Below, piece by piece: positions 55,960 to 64,000 of a stretch of DNA of 64,000 bases. The notes under the pieces were generated by a model. The model ran no database searches, had not been told where the DNA came from, and worked only from the letters and a program-made list of their open reading frames with translations. Position 1 is the first letter of the stretch, and every line of letters begins with the position of its first letter. The position numbers were made by a program, and so were the translations under genes. The stretch spans positions 1 through 64,000 of the forward strand of contig CAWCDM010000129.1 in the NCBI GenBank assembly GCA_963794185.1, in the 5' to 3' direction. This stretch comes from JAMXLO01 sp963794185 (lineage in GTDB: Bacteria > Pseudomonadota > Alphaproteobacteria > Acetobacterales > Acetobacteraceae).

Positions 55960-57483
55960 ATGGAGATCGCATTGAGCATCACGCAAGCCGCCCCGCCGGG
56001 GCTCGGTTCAGTCCCAGTCCGCCGGAAATCCGCCCTGCGCGGCCTCACGATGCTGCTGCCGCTGCTGGTCGGCGCAGCGATCGCGCTGTCGCCCGTGCCG
56101 GAGGGACTGCCGCAGTATGCCTGGTACTACTTTGCGATCTTTGCCGCGGTGATAACCGGCCTCGTGGTCGAGCCGATCCCCGCCGCGGCCGTCGGGCTTG
56201 TCGGGGTGACCACCGCCGCGGCACTTGCCCGCTTCGTCCTGTTCGATCCGGCCCAGCTCGCGCGCGCGGACTTCAACGCGACGAGCGCGGCGGTGAACTG
56301 GGCGCTGTCCGGCTTCGCCAACTCCACCGTCTGGTTGATCTTCGCCGCCTTCATCTTCTCGCTCGCCTATGAGAAGACCGGGCTGGGCAAACGTATTTCG
56401 CTGCTGCTGATGGCATGGCTCGGCGGACGCACTTTGTCGCTCGGCTATGCCGTGGCGTTCGCCGATGCAATCCTGGCGCCGTTCACCCCTTCCAACACCG
56501 CGCGCAGCGGCGGCACGGTCTTTCCGGTGATCAAGCATCTGCCGGGGCTCTATGATTCGCTGCCGAATGACCCGTCGTCGCGGCGGATCGGCGGCTACCT
56601 GATGTGGACCGCACTGGCGACAACCTGTGTCACGAGCTCGATGTTTCTCACCGGCGTGGCGCCGAACCTGTTGGCGATCGAACTGATCCGCAAGGCGGTG
56701 CATGTCCAGATCACCTGGGGCGGTTGGTTCTGGGGCTTCCTGCCGGTCGGCGTCATCCTGCTGCTGGGGACGCCCTTGCTCGCCTACAAGGTGTATCCGC
56801 CCGAGCTGAAACTGAGCCCCGAGGTGCCGGTCTGGGCGCGCCAGGAGCTGCACAGGTTGGGGAAACTGTCGCGCCGCGAAATCGTGTTGGCCGGACTTGT
56901 GCTGTGCGCTCTGGCCTTGTGGGTGTTCGGCGGCAGTGCGGTGGACGCCACCACGGCGGCACTGGTCGTGGTCTCCGGCCTCGTGCTGACCCGCACCGTG
57001 AGCTGGGACGACCTGCTGGCCAACAAGCCGGCCTGGAACACGCTGATCTGGTTCGGCACGCTGGTGACGCTGGCCAGCGGACTGGCGCAGGTGGGCATGG
57101 TGAAGTGGCTGGCGGGACTGCTCAGCGGCCAGCTTGCGCACTTGCCGGTCGTGCCGGCGCTGGTCGCGCTCGTGGCGGCATTCTTCCTGCTGCACTACCT
57201 GTTCGCCAGCCTGACGGCGCACACGACGGCGTTGCTGCCGACCATGCTGGCGGTCGCCGTGGCGATCCCGGGGATGAATGTGACGGCGGCCGCCCTGGCG
57301 TTGAGCATGACGCTGGGACTGATGGGAATCCTAACCCCATATGCCACAGGACCGGGGCCGATCTACGCCGGCAGCGGATATTTGCCGGCGAAGGACTTCT
57401 GGCGGCTGGGGGCGGTCTTCGGCGCCGTCAGCCTGGTCGTGTTCCTCGGCGTGGGACTGCCCTGGCTGCTATGGGTGGAGTGA
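55960..57483 (+). CDS. DASS-family (SLC13/CitT) dicarboxylate transporter
   Basis: 507 residues, about twelve hydrophobic helices. Motif SGFANSTVWLIFAAFIFSLAYEKTGLGKRISLLLMAWLGGRTLSLGYAVAFADAILAPFTPSNTARSGG holds the conserved SNT substrate loop, and the second repeat ends LTPYATGPGPIYAGSGYLPAKDFWRLG with the matching PxATGP turn. Sodium- or antiport-driven uptake of malate, citrate, tartrate or 2-oxoglutarate at the inner membrane. Divergent from the GMC operon. Confidence 0.92.
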   Translation: MEIALSITQAAPPGLGSVPVRRKSALRGLTMLLPLLVGAAIALSPVPEGLPQYAWYYFAIFAAVITGLVVEPIPAAAVGLVGVTTAAALARFVLFDPAQLARADFNATSAAVNWALSGFANSTVWLIFAAFIFSLAYEKTGLGKRISLLLMAWLGGRTLSLGYAVAFADAILAPFTPSNTARSGGTVFPVIKHLPGLYDSLPNDPSSRRIGGYLMWTALATTCVTSSMFLTGVAPNLLAIELIRKAVHVQITWGGWFWGFLPVGVILLLGTPLLAYKVYPPELKLSPEVPVWARQELHRLGKLSRREIVLAGLVLCALALWVFGGSAVDATTAALVVVSGLVLTRTVSWDDLLANKPAWNTLIWFGTLVTLASGLAQVGMVKWLAGLLSGQLAHLPVVPALVALVAAFFLLHYLFASLTAHTTALLPTMLAVAVAIPGMNVTAAALALSMTLGLMGILTPYATGPGPIYAGSGYLPAKDFWRLGAVFGAVSLVVFLGVGLPWLLWVE

Positions 57484-57746
57484 GGGCGGCTACGCTTCGG
57501 CACACTCTCGAGCCTGCGCGGCGGACTGTCGCAGCCGTTGGGTATTTTTTACGTCAGCACCTCTCCCCTTTTGATGCACGTCAATGTGCGCTTCAACAAC
57601 TTGTGGGAACTCCCTCTCACGAGCATCCAACGCTATCTGGTGCTCCTGTTCAGCGCTCCCACTCGCTCCGTACCGCCGGGGAAGATGCTGAAGCCTTTTG
57701 CCCGGCCCCGCCGCGCGACGCGACGATGCCATTTGGAGAGCCTTGC

Positions 57747-57932
57747 ATGCCATTCGACGGGTCCAGCTTGCCGCCCGACCCCGCGGAATCCTCTACCGAA
57801 TTACTGTCTGGGGCCGCCCGCCTCCGCCGGCACGCCTGGATGTTCACTGGTGATCCCGCGGAGAGGAGGCTCGAACAACTCGCCGAAGAGTTGGAAGCCA
57901 AGGCACGTCAGATCTGGCGGTCGCGCCTTTAG
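57747..57932 (+). CDS. Small conserved-looking protein (61 residues)
   Basis: From ATG 57747: MPFDGSSLPPDPAESS, then RLRRHAWMFTGDPAERRLEQLAEELEAKARQIWRSRL. An amphipathic C-terminal helix; no signal. Many alphaproteobacterial small proteins begin MPFDGS, and this resembles them. The longer frame through it is antisense-like and not accepted. Function unknown. The 57484-57746 gap has no other gene. Confidence 0.5.
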   Translation: MPFDGSSLPPDPAESSTELLSGAARLRRHAWMFTGDPAERRLEQLAEELEAKARQIWRSRL

Positions 57933-57982
57933 GCGGCGCCGTGGGCGTACCCGCCCGGGTCCGCCCCGGCGATCGCCTCAGC

Positions 57983-59071
57983 TTATTCGTCGCCCAGGCA
58001 GATGCCCAGGCCGCGGGCCGTGCGGACGAGCGTGTCGTCGGATGCCACCAGTTGTGCCGGTTCGAACGCGGCTGTCAGCGGCACGTCCACGACGCGGCGG
58101 TTCTGCCAGGCGACCATGCGGTCGGACTTTCCCTCCGCGACCAGGTCCACGGCATGCACCCCGAACGCGGACGCGACCAGCCGGTCGTTCCAGGTTGGCT
58201 GGCCGCCTCGTTGCACATGGCCGAGCACGGTCACGCGCGTCTCCGCCCCGGTCATCCGGGCGAGCGCCTCGCCGAGCACATGGCCGATGCCGCCATAGGT
58301 GACATTGCCCAGCGCATGCTGGCGCTGCACATGCTCGCCGGTCTTGTCGCGCACCGCCTCGGCGACCACGACGATGGCGAAGTTGTGCGATCCGCGCCGC
58401 AGCTTGCTGATATGCGCGGCGACCACATCGATGTTGTAGGGGATCTCCGGCACCAGGATCACGTCGGCGCCCCCGGCGATGCCGGCAGCCAGGGCGATCT
58501 GGCCGCTGTCGCGTCCCATTACCTCGAGGATCATCACCCGGTCGTGGCTTGCCGCGGTGGGCTGCAACCGGTCGATCGCCTCGGTGGCCACCATGACCGC
58601 GGTGTGATAGCCGACCGAGCTTTCGGTGGCGCCGACATCGTTGTCGATCGTCTTGGGTATGCCAACGAACGGGATACCGCCCTGCTGGGCGAGGCGACGG
58701 AGGATGGCGAAGCTCCCGTCGCCGCCGATGCCGATCAGCGCGTCGAGGCCGAGCAGGCGGACGCCCTCGATCACCTCCTCCGAGCGGTCCTTGAGGCTGC
58801 CGTCCGGCATCGGGTAGGCGAACGGGTCACCGCGGGAGGAGGTTCCCAGAACCGTGCCGGCCATGCGCACCATGTTCGGGCCGGCACTGTCCAGATCGAG
58901 TGCAGTGGCGTCCACCGGCCGGCGCATCAGGCCCTGGGTGCCGTGGAGGATGCCGAGAACGCGCCATCCATGCCCCTGCACGGCACGCACGACGACCGCG
59001 CGGATCACGGCGTTGAGGCCGGCGCAATCGCCGCCGCTGGTCAATACACCGAGCGTCTTTGCTGAACCCAT
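57983..59071 (-). CDS. pfkA: 6-phosphofructokinase, Gly104/Lys124 (group III) type
   Basis: 362 residues from ATG 59071. GVLTSGGDCAGLNAVIRAVV (nucleotide loop), IGIGGDGSFAIL, GIPKTIDNDVGATESSVGYHTA with the catalytic TIDND Asp, and VMGRDSGQIAL. The residue after GGD is Gly, as in ATP users, while PKTIDND has the Lys typical of pyrophosphate enzymes. That mix is found in ATP-dependent group III kinases such as those of actinomycetes. Phosphorylates fructose 6-phosphate, cytoplasmic. Single gene; the PPi/ATP choice needs assay. Confidence 0.9.
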   Translation of the reverse strand: MGSAKTLGVLTSGGDCAGLNAVIRAVVVRAVQGHGWRVLGILHGTQGLMRRPVDATALDLDSAGPNMVRMAGTVLGTSSRGDPFAYPMPDGSLKDRSEEVIEGVRLLGLDALIGIGGDGSFAILRRLAQQGGIPFVGIPKTIDNDVGATESSVGYHTAVMVATEAIDRLQPTAASHDRVMILEVMGRDSGQIALAAGIAGGADVILVPEIPYNIDVVAAHISKLRRGSHNFAIVVVAEAVRDKTGEHVQRQHALGNVTYGGIGHVLGEALARMTGAETRVTVLGHVQRGGQPTWNDRLVASAFGVHAVDLVAEGKSDRMVAWQNRRVVDVPLTAAFEPAQLVASDDTLVRTARGLGICLGDE

Positions 59072-59299
59072 GATTGCCTCTGCATCGGGCTGAATTGGCC
59101 GTGTGATCATGCCACACGGGGGCATTACACTACCACAGGTTGTTGTTCGAGCCGAGCCGCCTACCGCTCGGAAGCCTCATTTCCGGCTGCCTATGGGCTT
59201 GGCAGCACGATTTCCGCAACCGGCTCACCGGGTTGGGCCGCGGATGTGAGATTGTCCAAGCCTGGCGAGCAGATGAGGTCAGTTAGCGCTTGCCACGAA

Positions 59300-59417
59300 T
59301 GAACCGAGCGGGGCGCACAGATGGTGCCGCCTGTCGTCATCCCCACACCTCTTGCCGTCATCGCCGCGAAAGCGGGGACCCAGTTGCCGCCTGGGTCCCC
59401 GCTTTCGCGGCGATGAC
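59300..59417. repeat. Palindromic element, family 4 (GTCATCGCCGCGAAAGCGG)
   Basis: A perfect 27-base inverted repeat (59357-59383 and 59391-59417) with a seven-base loop, preceded by GGTGCCGCCTGTCGTCATCC, which is shared with the other copies. The rest of 59072-59745 has no gene. Confidence 0.9.
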
Positions 59418-59745
59418 GAATGGATCGGCAGACTTGGCTGCAACGGGCGCAGGTAATACGCGGCAGGTCCGTAGCGGGATTTGCGTGCCAAACCCGACTG
59501 GCGAGGGATATGGGTGAGCAGCCCGGCCACGAACGCGTCGAATGAACACGACCCGCCGCCCCGCGGATTGCTCACCACCAACTTGCGCGCCCGTGCATTT
59601 CATTTCGGCTCCGACACTTGACGCTCATCTGCGATCAGTCGAACTTTTCACCATCATGGGCGCTCACCCTTGCCTGACACGCTGAATGCCGTAATCGTGC
59701 AGATGTCTAAACCATAACAAATCAATCGACGACCGGGAGCAATCG

Positions 59746-61146
59746 ATGCTGGAACACCTGGAGAGGCAAAAATCGCTGACCACCAATCAGTGGAAGATCT
59801 TCGCTGCGGCGACGGTCGGCGACATGCTCGATTTCTTCGACTTCTACCTGATCGGGTTCGTCCTCGCATTCATCGTCGGCGGCTGGCATCTGACTTATGG
59901 GCAGTCGGGAGCGATCCTGCTGTCCTCCGGCATCGGCGCACCGCTCGGCTCGCTGTTCTGGGGCTGGATGGCCGACAGGATCGGCCGGCGCACGGTGATG
60001 ATCCTCACCGTGCTGAACTTCTCCATTGCCACCGGTCTGATGGCGCTCACGCCCGACCAGGGATGGCTGTTCCTGGCGATCTGCCGGTTCTTTGTCGGGA
60101 TGGGCGTGACCGGCCTTTACACCGTCGACATCGCGATCGTTCAGGAATTCGTGCCGGCCTACAAGCGCGGATGGATCACCGGGCTGACCACGACCCTGCT
60201 GCCGGCGGGCACGCTGTTGGGGGCGTTGGCGGGAACCTACCTGGAGCCCTCGATCGGCTGGCGCGGCCTGTTCGCGGTGGGACTGCTGCCCGCCGGATTG
60301 ACGCTGCTGATCCGCGCCTGGGTGCCGGAGTCGCCGCATTGGCTGATCGGCAAAGGGCGGCACGACGAAGCGCGCAAGTCGCTGGCCTGGGCGCTGCAGG
60401 TCGATCCCGCGACGATCCAGTTGCCGACGACCGTTGCCCAGGTCGAGAAGGCCCCATGGCGCGAACTGTTCAAATACCCGCGCAGCATGGCGGCCGCGTG
60501 CCTGACCGGCATCAGCCAGACCGGCACCGTCGGCCTCAGCCTTTGGATGACGACGTTGTTTGTGCTCGTGCTCAGGATCACACCCGGCGAGGCGTCGTTC
60601 CTGGTCATCTGGGTCGGCGCGGTCTCGATCTTCGGGCGGTTGTTCTGCGCATGGATTTCGGACGCGATGGGGCGTCGCCCCGCGGTTGTACTGAGCTGCC
60701 TGATCGCGGCGGCGACGATGTCGCTCGCCGGCTACCTGAACCAGGTCTTCATCGGCACCGTGTCGATCTTCTACGTGATGATCCTGGTGCAGAGCTTCTT
60801 CGGCAGCGGCAACTACTCGATCGTCGGTCCCTACATGGCCGAGGTCTGGCCGTCCAAGCTGCGCGCGAGCGGGATGGGTTTCGGCTATGGCTTCGGCAAT
60901 CTGGGCAAGTTCATCGGCCCGGCCGGGCTGGCGGTGATCGCCGGTTCCGACAACCTGGTCACGCCGAAGGCGACGCTCGACGCGCTGATCCCGGCGATGA
61001 ACTACTTTGCCTTTTGGTATCTCGTCGGCGCCGCGGCGATCTGGTTCATCGGCTTCGAGACCAGAGGCCGCACCATTGCGGAAATCGACAGCACATTGAA
61101 CGCGTCGTCCGCTGTGGAAGCCGCGCCCAAGGTGGCGGCGGAATAG
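59746..61146 (+). CDS. MFS transporter (sugar/aromatic-acid porter type)
   Basis: 466 residues, twelve helices. LDFFDFYLIGFVLAFIVGGW in helix 1 (conserved acidic D34-like region), the loop 2-3 motif WGWMADRIGRRTVMI and its second-half twin FCAWISDAMGRRPAVV, and PESPHWLIGKGRHDEARKSLAWAL after helix 6, typical of the metabolite:H+ symporter/aromatic acid group. Inner-membrane uptake of an organic acid, probably aromatic or 2-hydroxy. Followed 65 bases on by the aldo/keto reductase. Confidence 0.92.
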   Translation: MLEHLERQKSLTTNQWKIFAAATVGDMLDFFDFYLIGFVLAFIVGGWHLTYGQSGAILLSSGIGAPLGSLFWGWMADRIGRRTVMILTVLNFSIATGLMALTPDQGWLFLAICRFFVGMGVTGLYTVDIAIVQEFVPAYKRGWITGLTTTLLPAGTLLGALAGTYLEPSIGWRGLFAVGLLPAGLTLLIRAWVPESPHWLIGKGRHDEARKSLAWALQVDPATIQLPTTVAQVEKAPWRELFKYPRSMAAACLTGISQTGTVGLSLWMTTLFVLVLRITPGEASFLVIWVGAVSIFGRLFCAWISDAMGRRPAVVLSCLIAAATMSLAGYLNQVFIGTVSIFYVMILVQSFFGSGNYSIVGPYMAEVWPSKLRASGMGFGYGFGNLGKFIGPAGLAVIAGSDNLVTPKATLDALIPAMNYFAFWYLVGAAAIWFIGFETRGRTIAEIDSTLNASSAVEAAPKVAAE

Positions 61147-61211
61147 CGGCCGCCGACCGCGTGGCAGTGTCCTGCGGCGGACGAAATCGAGCAGCAGCGC
61201 GGAGGAATGCG

Positions 61212-62126
61212 ATGGCCGATCTACCAAAGCGGGAACTCGGACGGACCGGATTGCAGGTCACGGCACTGGGCTATGGGGCGATGGAATTGCGCGGGGCCCC
61301 GCGCGCCCGCGACACCACCGAGGCGCAGGCGGAGACCATCCTCAACGCCGTGCTCGACGCGGGCATCAATTACATCGACACCTCGATCGATTACGGCGTC
61401 AGCGAGGAACGGATCGGCCGCTACATCGCACACCGACGCTCCGAGTATTACCTGGCGAGCAAGTGCGGCTGTCTGGTCGGGGCTCCGGCCGTGCGCGGCC
61501 AGCGCAGCCCACACCTGTTCACCCGCGACAACATCCTCGCCGGCGTCGAACAAAGCCTCGTCCGAATGAAGACCGACTATCTCGACGTGGTGCAGTTCCA
61601 CATCTCGCCGTCAAAGCAGACCCTGGAGGAGAACCGTGCGCTCGAGGCGGTGCAGGAGTTGAAGGCGGCAGGCAAGGTGCGGTTCATCGGCATGTCCGGC
61701 ACGCTGCCGCACCTGAAGGACCATATTGCGATGGGGGTGTTCGACGTTTTTCAAATCCCCTATTCGGCGATGGAACGCGAACACGAGGCGATCATTGCCA
61801 CTGCCTCCGCGGCGGGGGCGGGAATCGTCATCCGTGGCGGCGCCGCGAAGGGAGCGCCGTCGGAGGGAAAGCAGACCGGGCTGCAATGGGAGCGATGGCA
61901 GAAGGCGAAGCTTGATGACCTGCTTGGGGACATGACCCCGGTGGAGTTCATCCTCCGTTTCACCTTCAGCAACCCCGACCTGGACACCACCATCGTCGGC
62001 ACGGTGAACCCGGCGCATCTGCGGGCCAATGTCGAAGTCCTGCGGCAAGGGCCGCTGCCGGAGGATCTGTACGCAGAGGCGAGGCGCCGCCTGGCCGCCG
62101 CCGGCTCGGCGCCACAAGGGATTTAG
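61212..62126 (+). CDS. Aldo/keto reductase
   Basis: 304 residues from ATG 61212 (GGAGGAA upstream). KRELGRTGLQVTALGYGAMELRG, then the catalytic DAGINYIDTSIDYGVSEERIGRYI (Asp, Tyr), YYLASKCG (Lys) and DYLDVVQFHIS with His. The C-terminal NADP part (DTTIVGTVNPAHLRANVEVLRQG) is present. It reduces an aldehyde or ketone with NADPH. Probably cotranscribed with the MFS porter. Confidence 0.92.
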   Translation: MADLPKRELGRTGLQVTALGYGAMELRGAPRARDTTEAQAETILNAVLDAGINYIDTSIDYGVSEERIGRYIAHRRSEYYLASKCGCLVGAPAVRGQRSPHLFTRDNILAGVEQSLVRMKTDYLDVVQFHISPSKQTLEENRALEAVQELKAAGKVRFIGMSGTLPHLKDHIAMGVFDVFQIPYSAMEREHEAIIATASAAGAGIVIRGGAAKGAPSEGKQTGLQWERWQKAKLDDLLGDMTPVEFILRFTFSNPDLDTTIVGTVNPAHLRANVEVLRQGPLPEDLYAEARRRLAAAGSAPQGI

Positions 62127-62160
62127 GATTCGCCTAGAATTTATCGAGTTCAGGTGCTGC

Positions 62161-62239
62161 GGAACGGTGCCTCCTGTCGTCATCCCCGCGAAAGCGGGGA
62201 CCCGTGCAGCAACTGGGTCCCCGCTTTCGCGGGGATGAC
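62161..62239. repeat. Palindromic element, family 4, second full copy
   Basis: GTCATCCCCGCGAAAGCGGGGACC (62179) against GGTCCCCGCTTTCGCGGGGATGAC (ending 62239), with the flank GGTGCCTCCTGTC as in the other copies. It sits between convergent genes; no gene in 62127-62322. Confidence 0.92.
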
Positions 62240-62322
62240 GACAAGAACAAAAGGCAGTTCGCAACTGACGCAGTTGATTCACGACGAGTCGTTAGCTCAG
62301 CCGCGACGGCTGCAGGCGCGGA

Positions 62323-63585
62323 TCACTCCGCGGCAAGACCTGGAACGAACGCGGGTACTTCGGCACGCTGTGCGCTGTCCATCGGCTGCGGCCACCAGCG
62401 GTCCTCCCATTCGGCGAACAGCGGATGCAGCCGCGGCATCACCTTCTCGGCAAACAGCCTGGTGTTGTACTTGGTCAGCTCCTTGCTCATGTTGCCGAAC
62501 TGCAGTAGCAGCATCAGGTGCCCGACGTTGAGCGCGGTGGCCACTTCGGTGAGCTGTTCCACCACTTCATCCGGCGAGCCGATGATGACGTAGCCGCGCT
62601 CGACGATGTCCTCCATCCGCGTCGCGTCGCGCGCCTGTTCGCGCGCCGCGAGCGAGGCGGCGCGGCCCACCTGGCTCTGCATGCCCGCGCGCATCGTGCC
62701 CTCGGTGACGTAGCCGGGCGGCGTCGCCCAGCGCGGATCGGTGTGCAGGCAGCGGCCGTAGAAATACTCTCCGGAGCCGCGGTACAGCTCCATCGCCTTC
62801 TCGCGTGTTTCCGCGACGCCGACGAATTGCAGAAAGCCCGCGCGATAGGGATTGCGGTCCTTGCCGAGGCGCGACATCTCGGCCCAGAACCCGTCCATGG
62901 TCGCCTTGCCGTCCTTGTAGCCGAAATAGGACAGGTAGGCGTAGACGTAGTCCATCTTCGCGCACCACTGCCAGGTCTCGATCGAGCCGCCGCCGGGGAT
63001 CCACACCGGCGGATGCGGCTGCTGCACCGGGCGCGGCCAGATGTTCACGTAGCGCTGCTGGTTGAACCGCCCGTTGAACGCGAATGTGTCCGGTTCCTGC
63101 CAGGCCTTCATCACAAGGTCATGCGCCTCGAGATAGCGCTCGCGCAGCAGGCTCGGGTTCTGTCCGTAGCAATAGCAGGTGTCCATCGGCGTGCCGACCG
63201 GGAACCCGGCGATCAGCCGCCCACCCGAAATGCAGTCGATCATCGCGAACTCTTCCGCGACGCGTGTCGGCGGATTGTACAGCGCCAGCGAATTGCCCAT
63301 CACGCAGATCGCGGTGTCGCGCGTGCGGCGCGAGATGGCCGACGCGATCAGGTTCGGCGACGGCATCAGCCCGTAGCCGTTGGAGTGATGCTCGTTGCAG
63401 CAGACCGCATCGAAGCCGCAGTCGGCGGCGAACTCCATCTCGTCCATGAAGTCGTTGTACATCAGATGCGCGCGCTTCGGATCGAACAGCGAGGAGTGGA
63501 TATCGACCCACACCGATGGATGTTTCTGCCGGAAGTCGTCCGGCAGCTCGGTGTACGGCATCAGGTGGAACCAGAGAAGCTTCAT
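62323..63585 (-). CDS. LLM-class flavin-dependent oxidoreductase (luciferase-like)
   Basis: 420 residues from ATG 63585. WFHLMPYTELPDDFRQKHPSVWVDIHSSLFDP, then DCGFDAVCCNEHHSNGYGLMPSPNLIASAISRRT (the EHH flavin/substrate motif), AEEFAMIDCISGGRLIAGFPVGTP and PVWIPGGGSIETWQWCA, followed by VIIGSPDEVVEQLTEV and LMLLLQFGNMSKELTKYNTRLFAEKVMP. A TIM barrel using FMNH2 from a separate reductase. Probably oxygenates a small organic substrate. Upstream codons to 63699 lack family similarity. Confidence 0.92.
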   Translation of the reverse strand: MKLLWFHLMPYTELPDDFRQKHPSVWVDIHSSLFDPKRAHLMYNDFMDEMEFAADCGFDAVCCNEHHSNGYGLMPSPNLIASAISRRTRDTAICVMGNSLALYNPPTRVAEEFAMIDCISGGRLIAGFPVGTPMDTCYCYGQNPSLLRERYLEAHDLVMKAWQEPDTFAFNGRFNQQRYVNIWPRPVQQPHPPVWIPGGGSIETWQWCAKMDYVYAYLSYFGYKDGKATMDGFWAEMSRLGKDRNPYRAGFLQFVGVAETREKAMELYRGSGEYFYGRCLHTDPRWATPPGYVTEGTMRAGMQSQVGRAASLAAREQARDATRMEDIVERGYVIIGSPDEVVEQLTEVATALNVGHLMLLLQFGNMSKELTKYNTRLFAEKVMPRLHPLFAEWEDRWWPQPMDSAQRAEVPAFVPGLAAE

Positions 63586-63717
63586 GGCATGACATCCCGC
63601 GGCAGAATGGCTACCAGCCAGTATGCAGCGGGAATGCGCCGGTCCGTCAACCCGTGGATGCATGCAGGCGACGCGCCCGCGGCGACCGGCCGCCGCCAAT
63701 TCGCCAATGCGCCCGGA

Positions 63718-64000
63718 TCAGGCCCAGTGGCCGTCCACCCAGACCCAGCCGCCAGTCGACTGTTGCGCCCATCGGCCCGGCACCCAGGTCGTCTGCCCTG
63801 GCGGGGGCGGCACATACTGGCCGGATTGCCACGCCCAGGAGTTGCCGTTGAAGCGCCAGTGGCCCGGCTGCCAGACCACTGGCCCCATCCCCGGAGACGG
63901 GGGCGGCACCAGCTCGGACTGCGGAGGCGGCGGCGGTGCTGGGGCAACCCAGGAGGCAGACTGCACCTGCTCCGCCGGCGGCTGCACGATGATCTGGGTC
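63718..64000 (-). CDS. Trp-rich (YXWGXW-like) envelope protein, 5' end beyond window
   Basis: The open frame runs past base 64000. Seen: a Pro/Gln-rich segment (APAPPPPPQSELVPPPSPG) then repeats of the form VWQPGHWRFNGNSWAWQSGQYVPPP, TTWVPGRWAQQ and GWVWVDGHWA to the stop, each with W-x-P-G-x-W/Y spacing. These are typical of small lipoproteins/periplasmic proteins with YXWGXW repeats. The signal peptide must lie outside. Function unknown. Confidence 0.75.
   Translation of the reverse strand, partial: TQIIVQPPAEQVQSASWVAPAPPPPPQSELVPPPSPGMGPVVWQPGHWRFNGNSWAWQSGQYVPPPPGQTTWVPGRWAQQSTGGWVWVDGHWA

Noticed and set aside
59790..62126. 778-codon open frame suggesting a fused N-terminal domain on the aldo/keto reductase
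   Set aside because: Its first part is the MFS gene read in the wrong frame; the reductase has its own ATG and ribosome site at 61212.
36767..62239. CRISPR array
   Set aside because: The repeated units are isolated palindromes kilobases apart, with no regular spacers and no cas genes.

Overview
This window reads as chromosomal DNA of a high-G+C alphaproteobacterium, most likely Acetobacteraceae/Rhodospirillales. That placement is inferred from gene content: a zapA - 6S RNA - 5-formyltetrahydrofolate cyclo-ligase block, a DhnA-type aldolase beside thiE, an IorAB-type molybdenum hydroxylase, DUF29 and several family-typical transporters. No 16S rRNA is present, so it cannot be confirmed here.

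Layout. 1-1,260 is decayed coding DNA. 1,353-2,601 carries a RibD/DHFR-like reductase and a frameshifted orphan. 2,641-6,896 is conserved core: orphan-aldolase-thiE operon on the minus strand, then a coiled-coil protein, zapA, 6S RNA, cyclo-ligase and a YmdB-type phosphoesterase on the plus strand. 6,900-14,690 is accessory: an ABC binding protein, a broken adenylate cyclase-TPR-rhodanese gene, a group II intron with definable ends, and a CmcJ/NvfI-type oxygenase. 14,950-16,875 is a class A penicillin-binding protein. 16,900-25,500 holds three copies (two partial) of a D-2-hydroxyacid dehydrogenase gene and two copies of tRNA-Leu(UAA). Between the copies sit two small islands: a minus-strand operon of a 32-residue repeat peptide, ABC exporter, Ser/Thr kinase and outer-membrane barrel, and a response-regulator/histidine-kinase pair. 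25,600-32,330 has secreted proteins, a DMT transporter, an MBL-fold hydrolase, an M23 peptidase and a LysR regulator. 32,440-36,736 is an RND efflux pair broken by many single-base indels. 37,076-42,942 has the IorAB oxidoreductase, a Crp/Fnr regulator, DUF29, and an ECF sigma/anti-sigma pair. The sigma gene is divergent from a Tat-type phosphoesterase and a cupredoxin across a symmetrical promoter region. 44,533-64,000 is catabolic and transport: CoA-transferase, lipoprotein, lytic transglycosylase, TRAP binding protein, ADP-forming acyl-CoA synthetase, 2-hydroxyacid dehydrogenase, AtuA pair, GMC oxidoreductase, DASS and MFS carriers, phosphofructokinase, aldo/keto reductase, luciferase-like monooxygenase and a partial Trp-rich envelope protein.

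Two things stand out. First, the peptide/exporter/kinase/barrel operon (17,286-21,030) has a strong ribosome site before a peptide built from RTxR tetrapeptides; it looks like an undescribed exported, possibly phosphorylated, peptide system. Second, accessory segments are repeatedly bounded by partial copies of the neighbouring core gene (thiE, ymdB, the PBP/dehydrogenase junction, dehydrogenase/tRNA-Leu), which suggests acquisition by homologous recombination with donor DNA rather than by an integrase.

Many genes carry single-base indels, several in G/C runs. Whether these are real mutations or assembly errors cannot be settled from the sequence alone.
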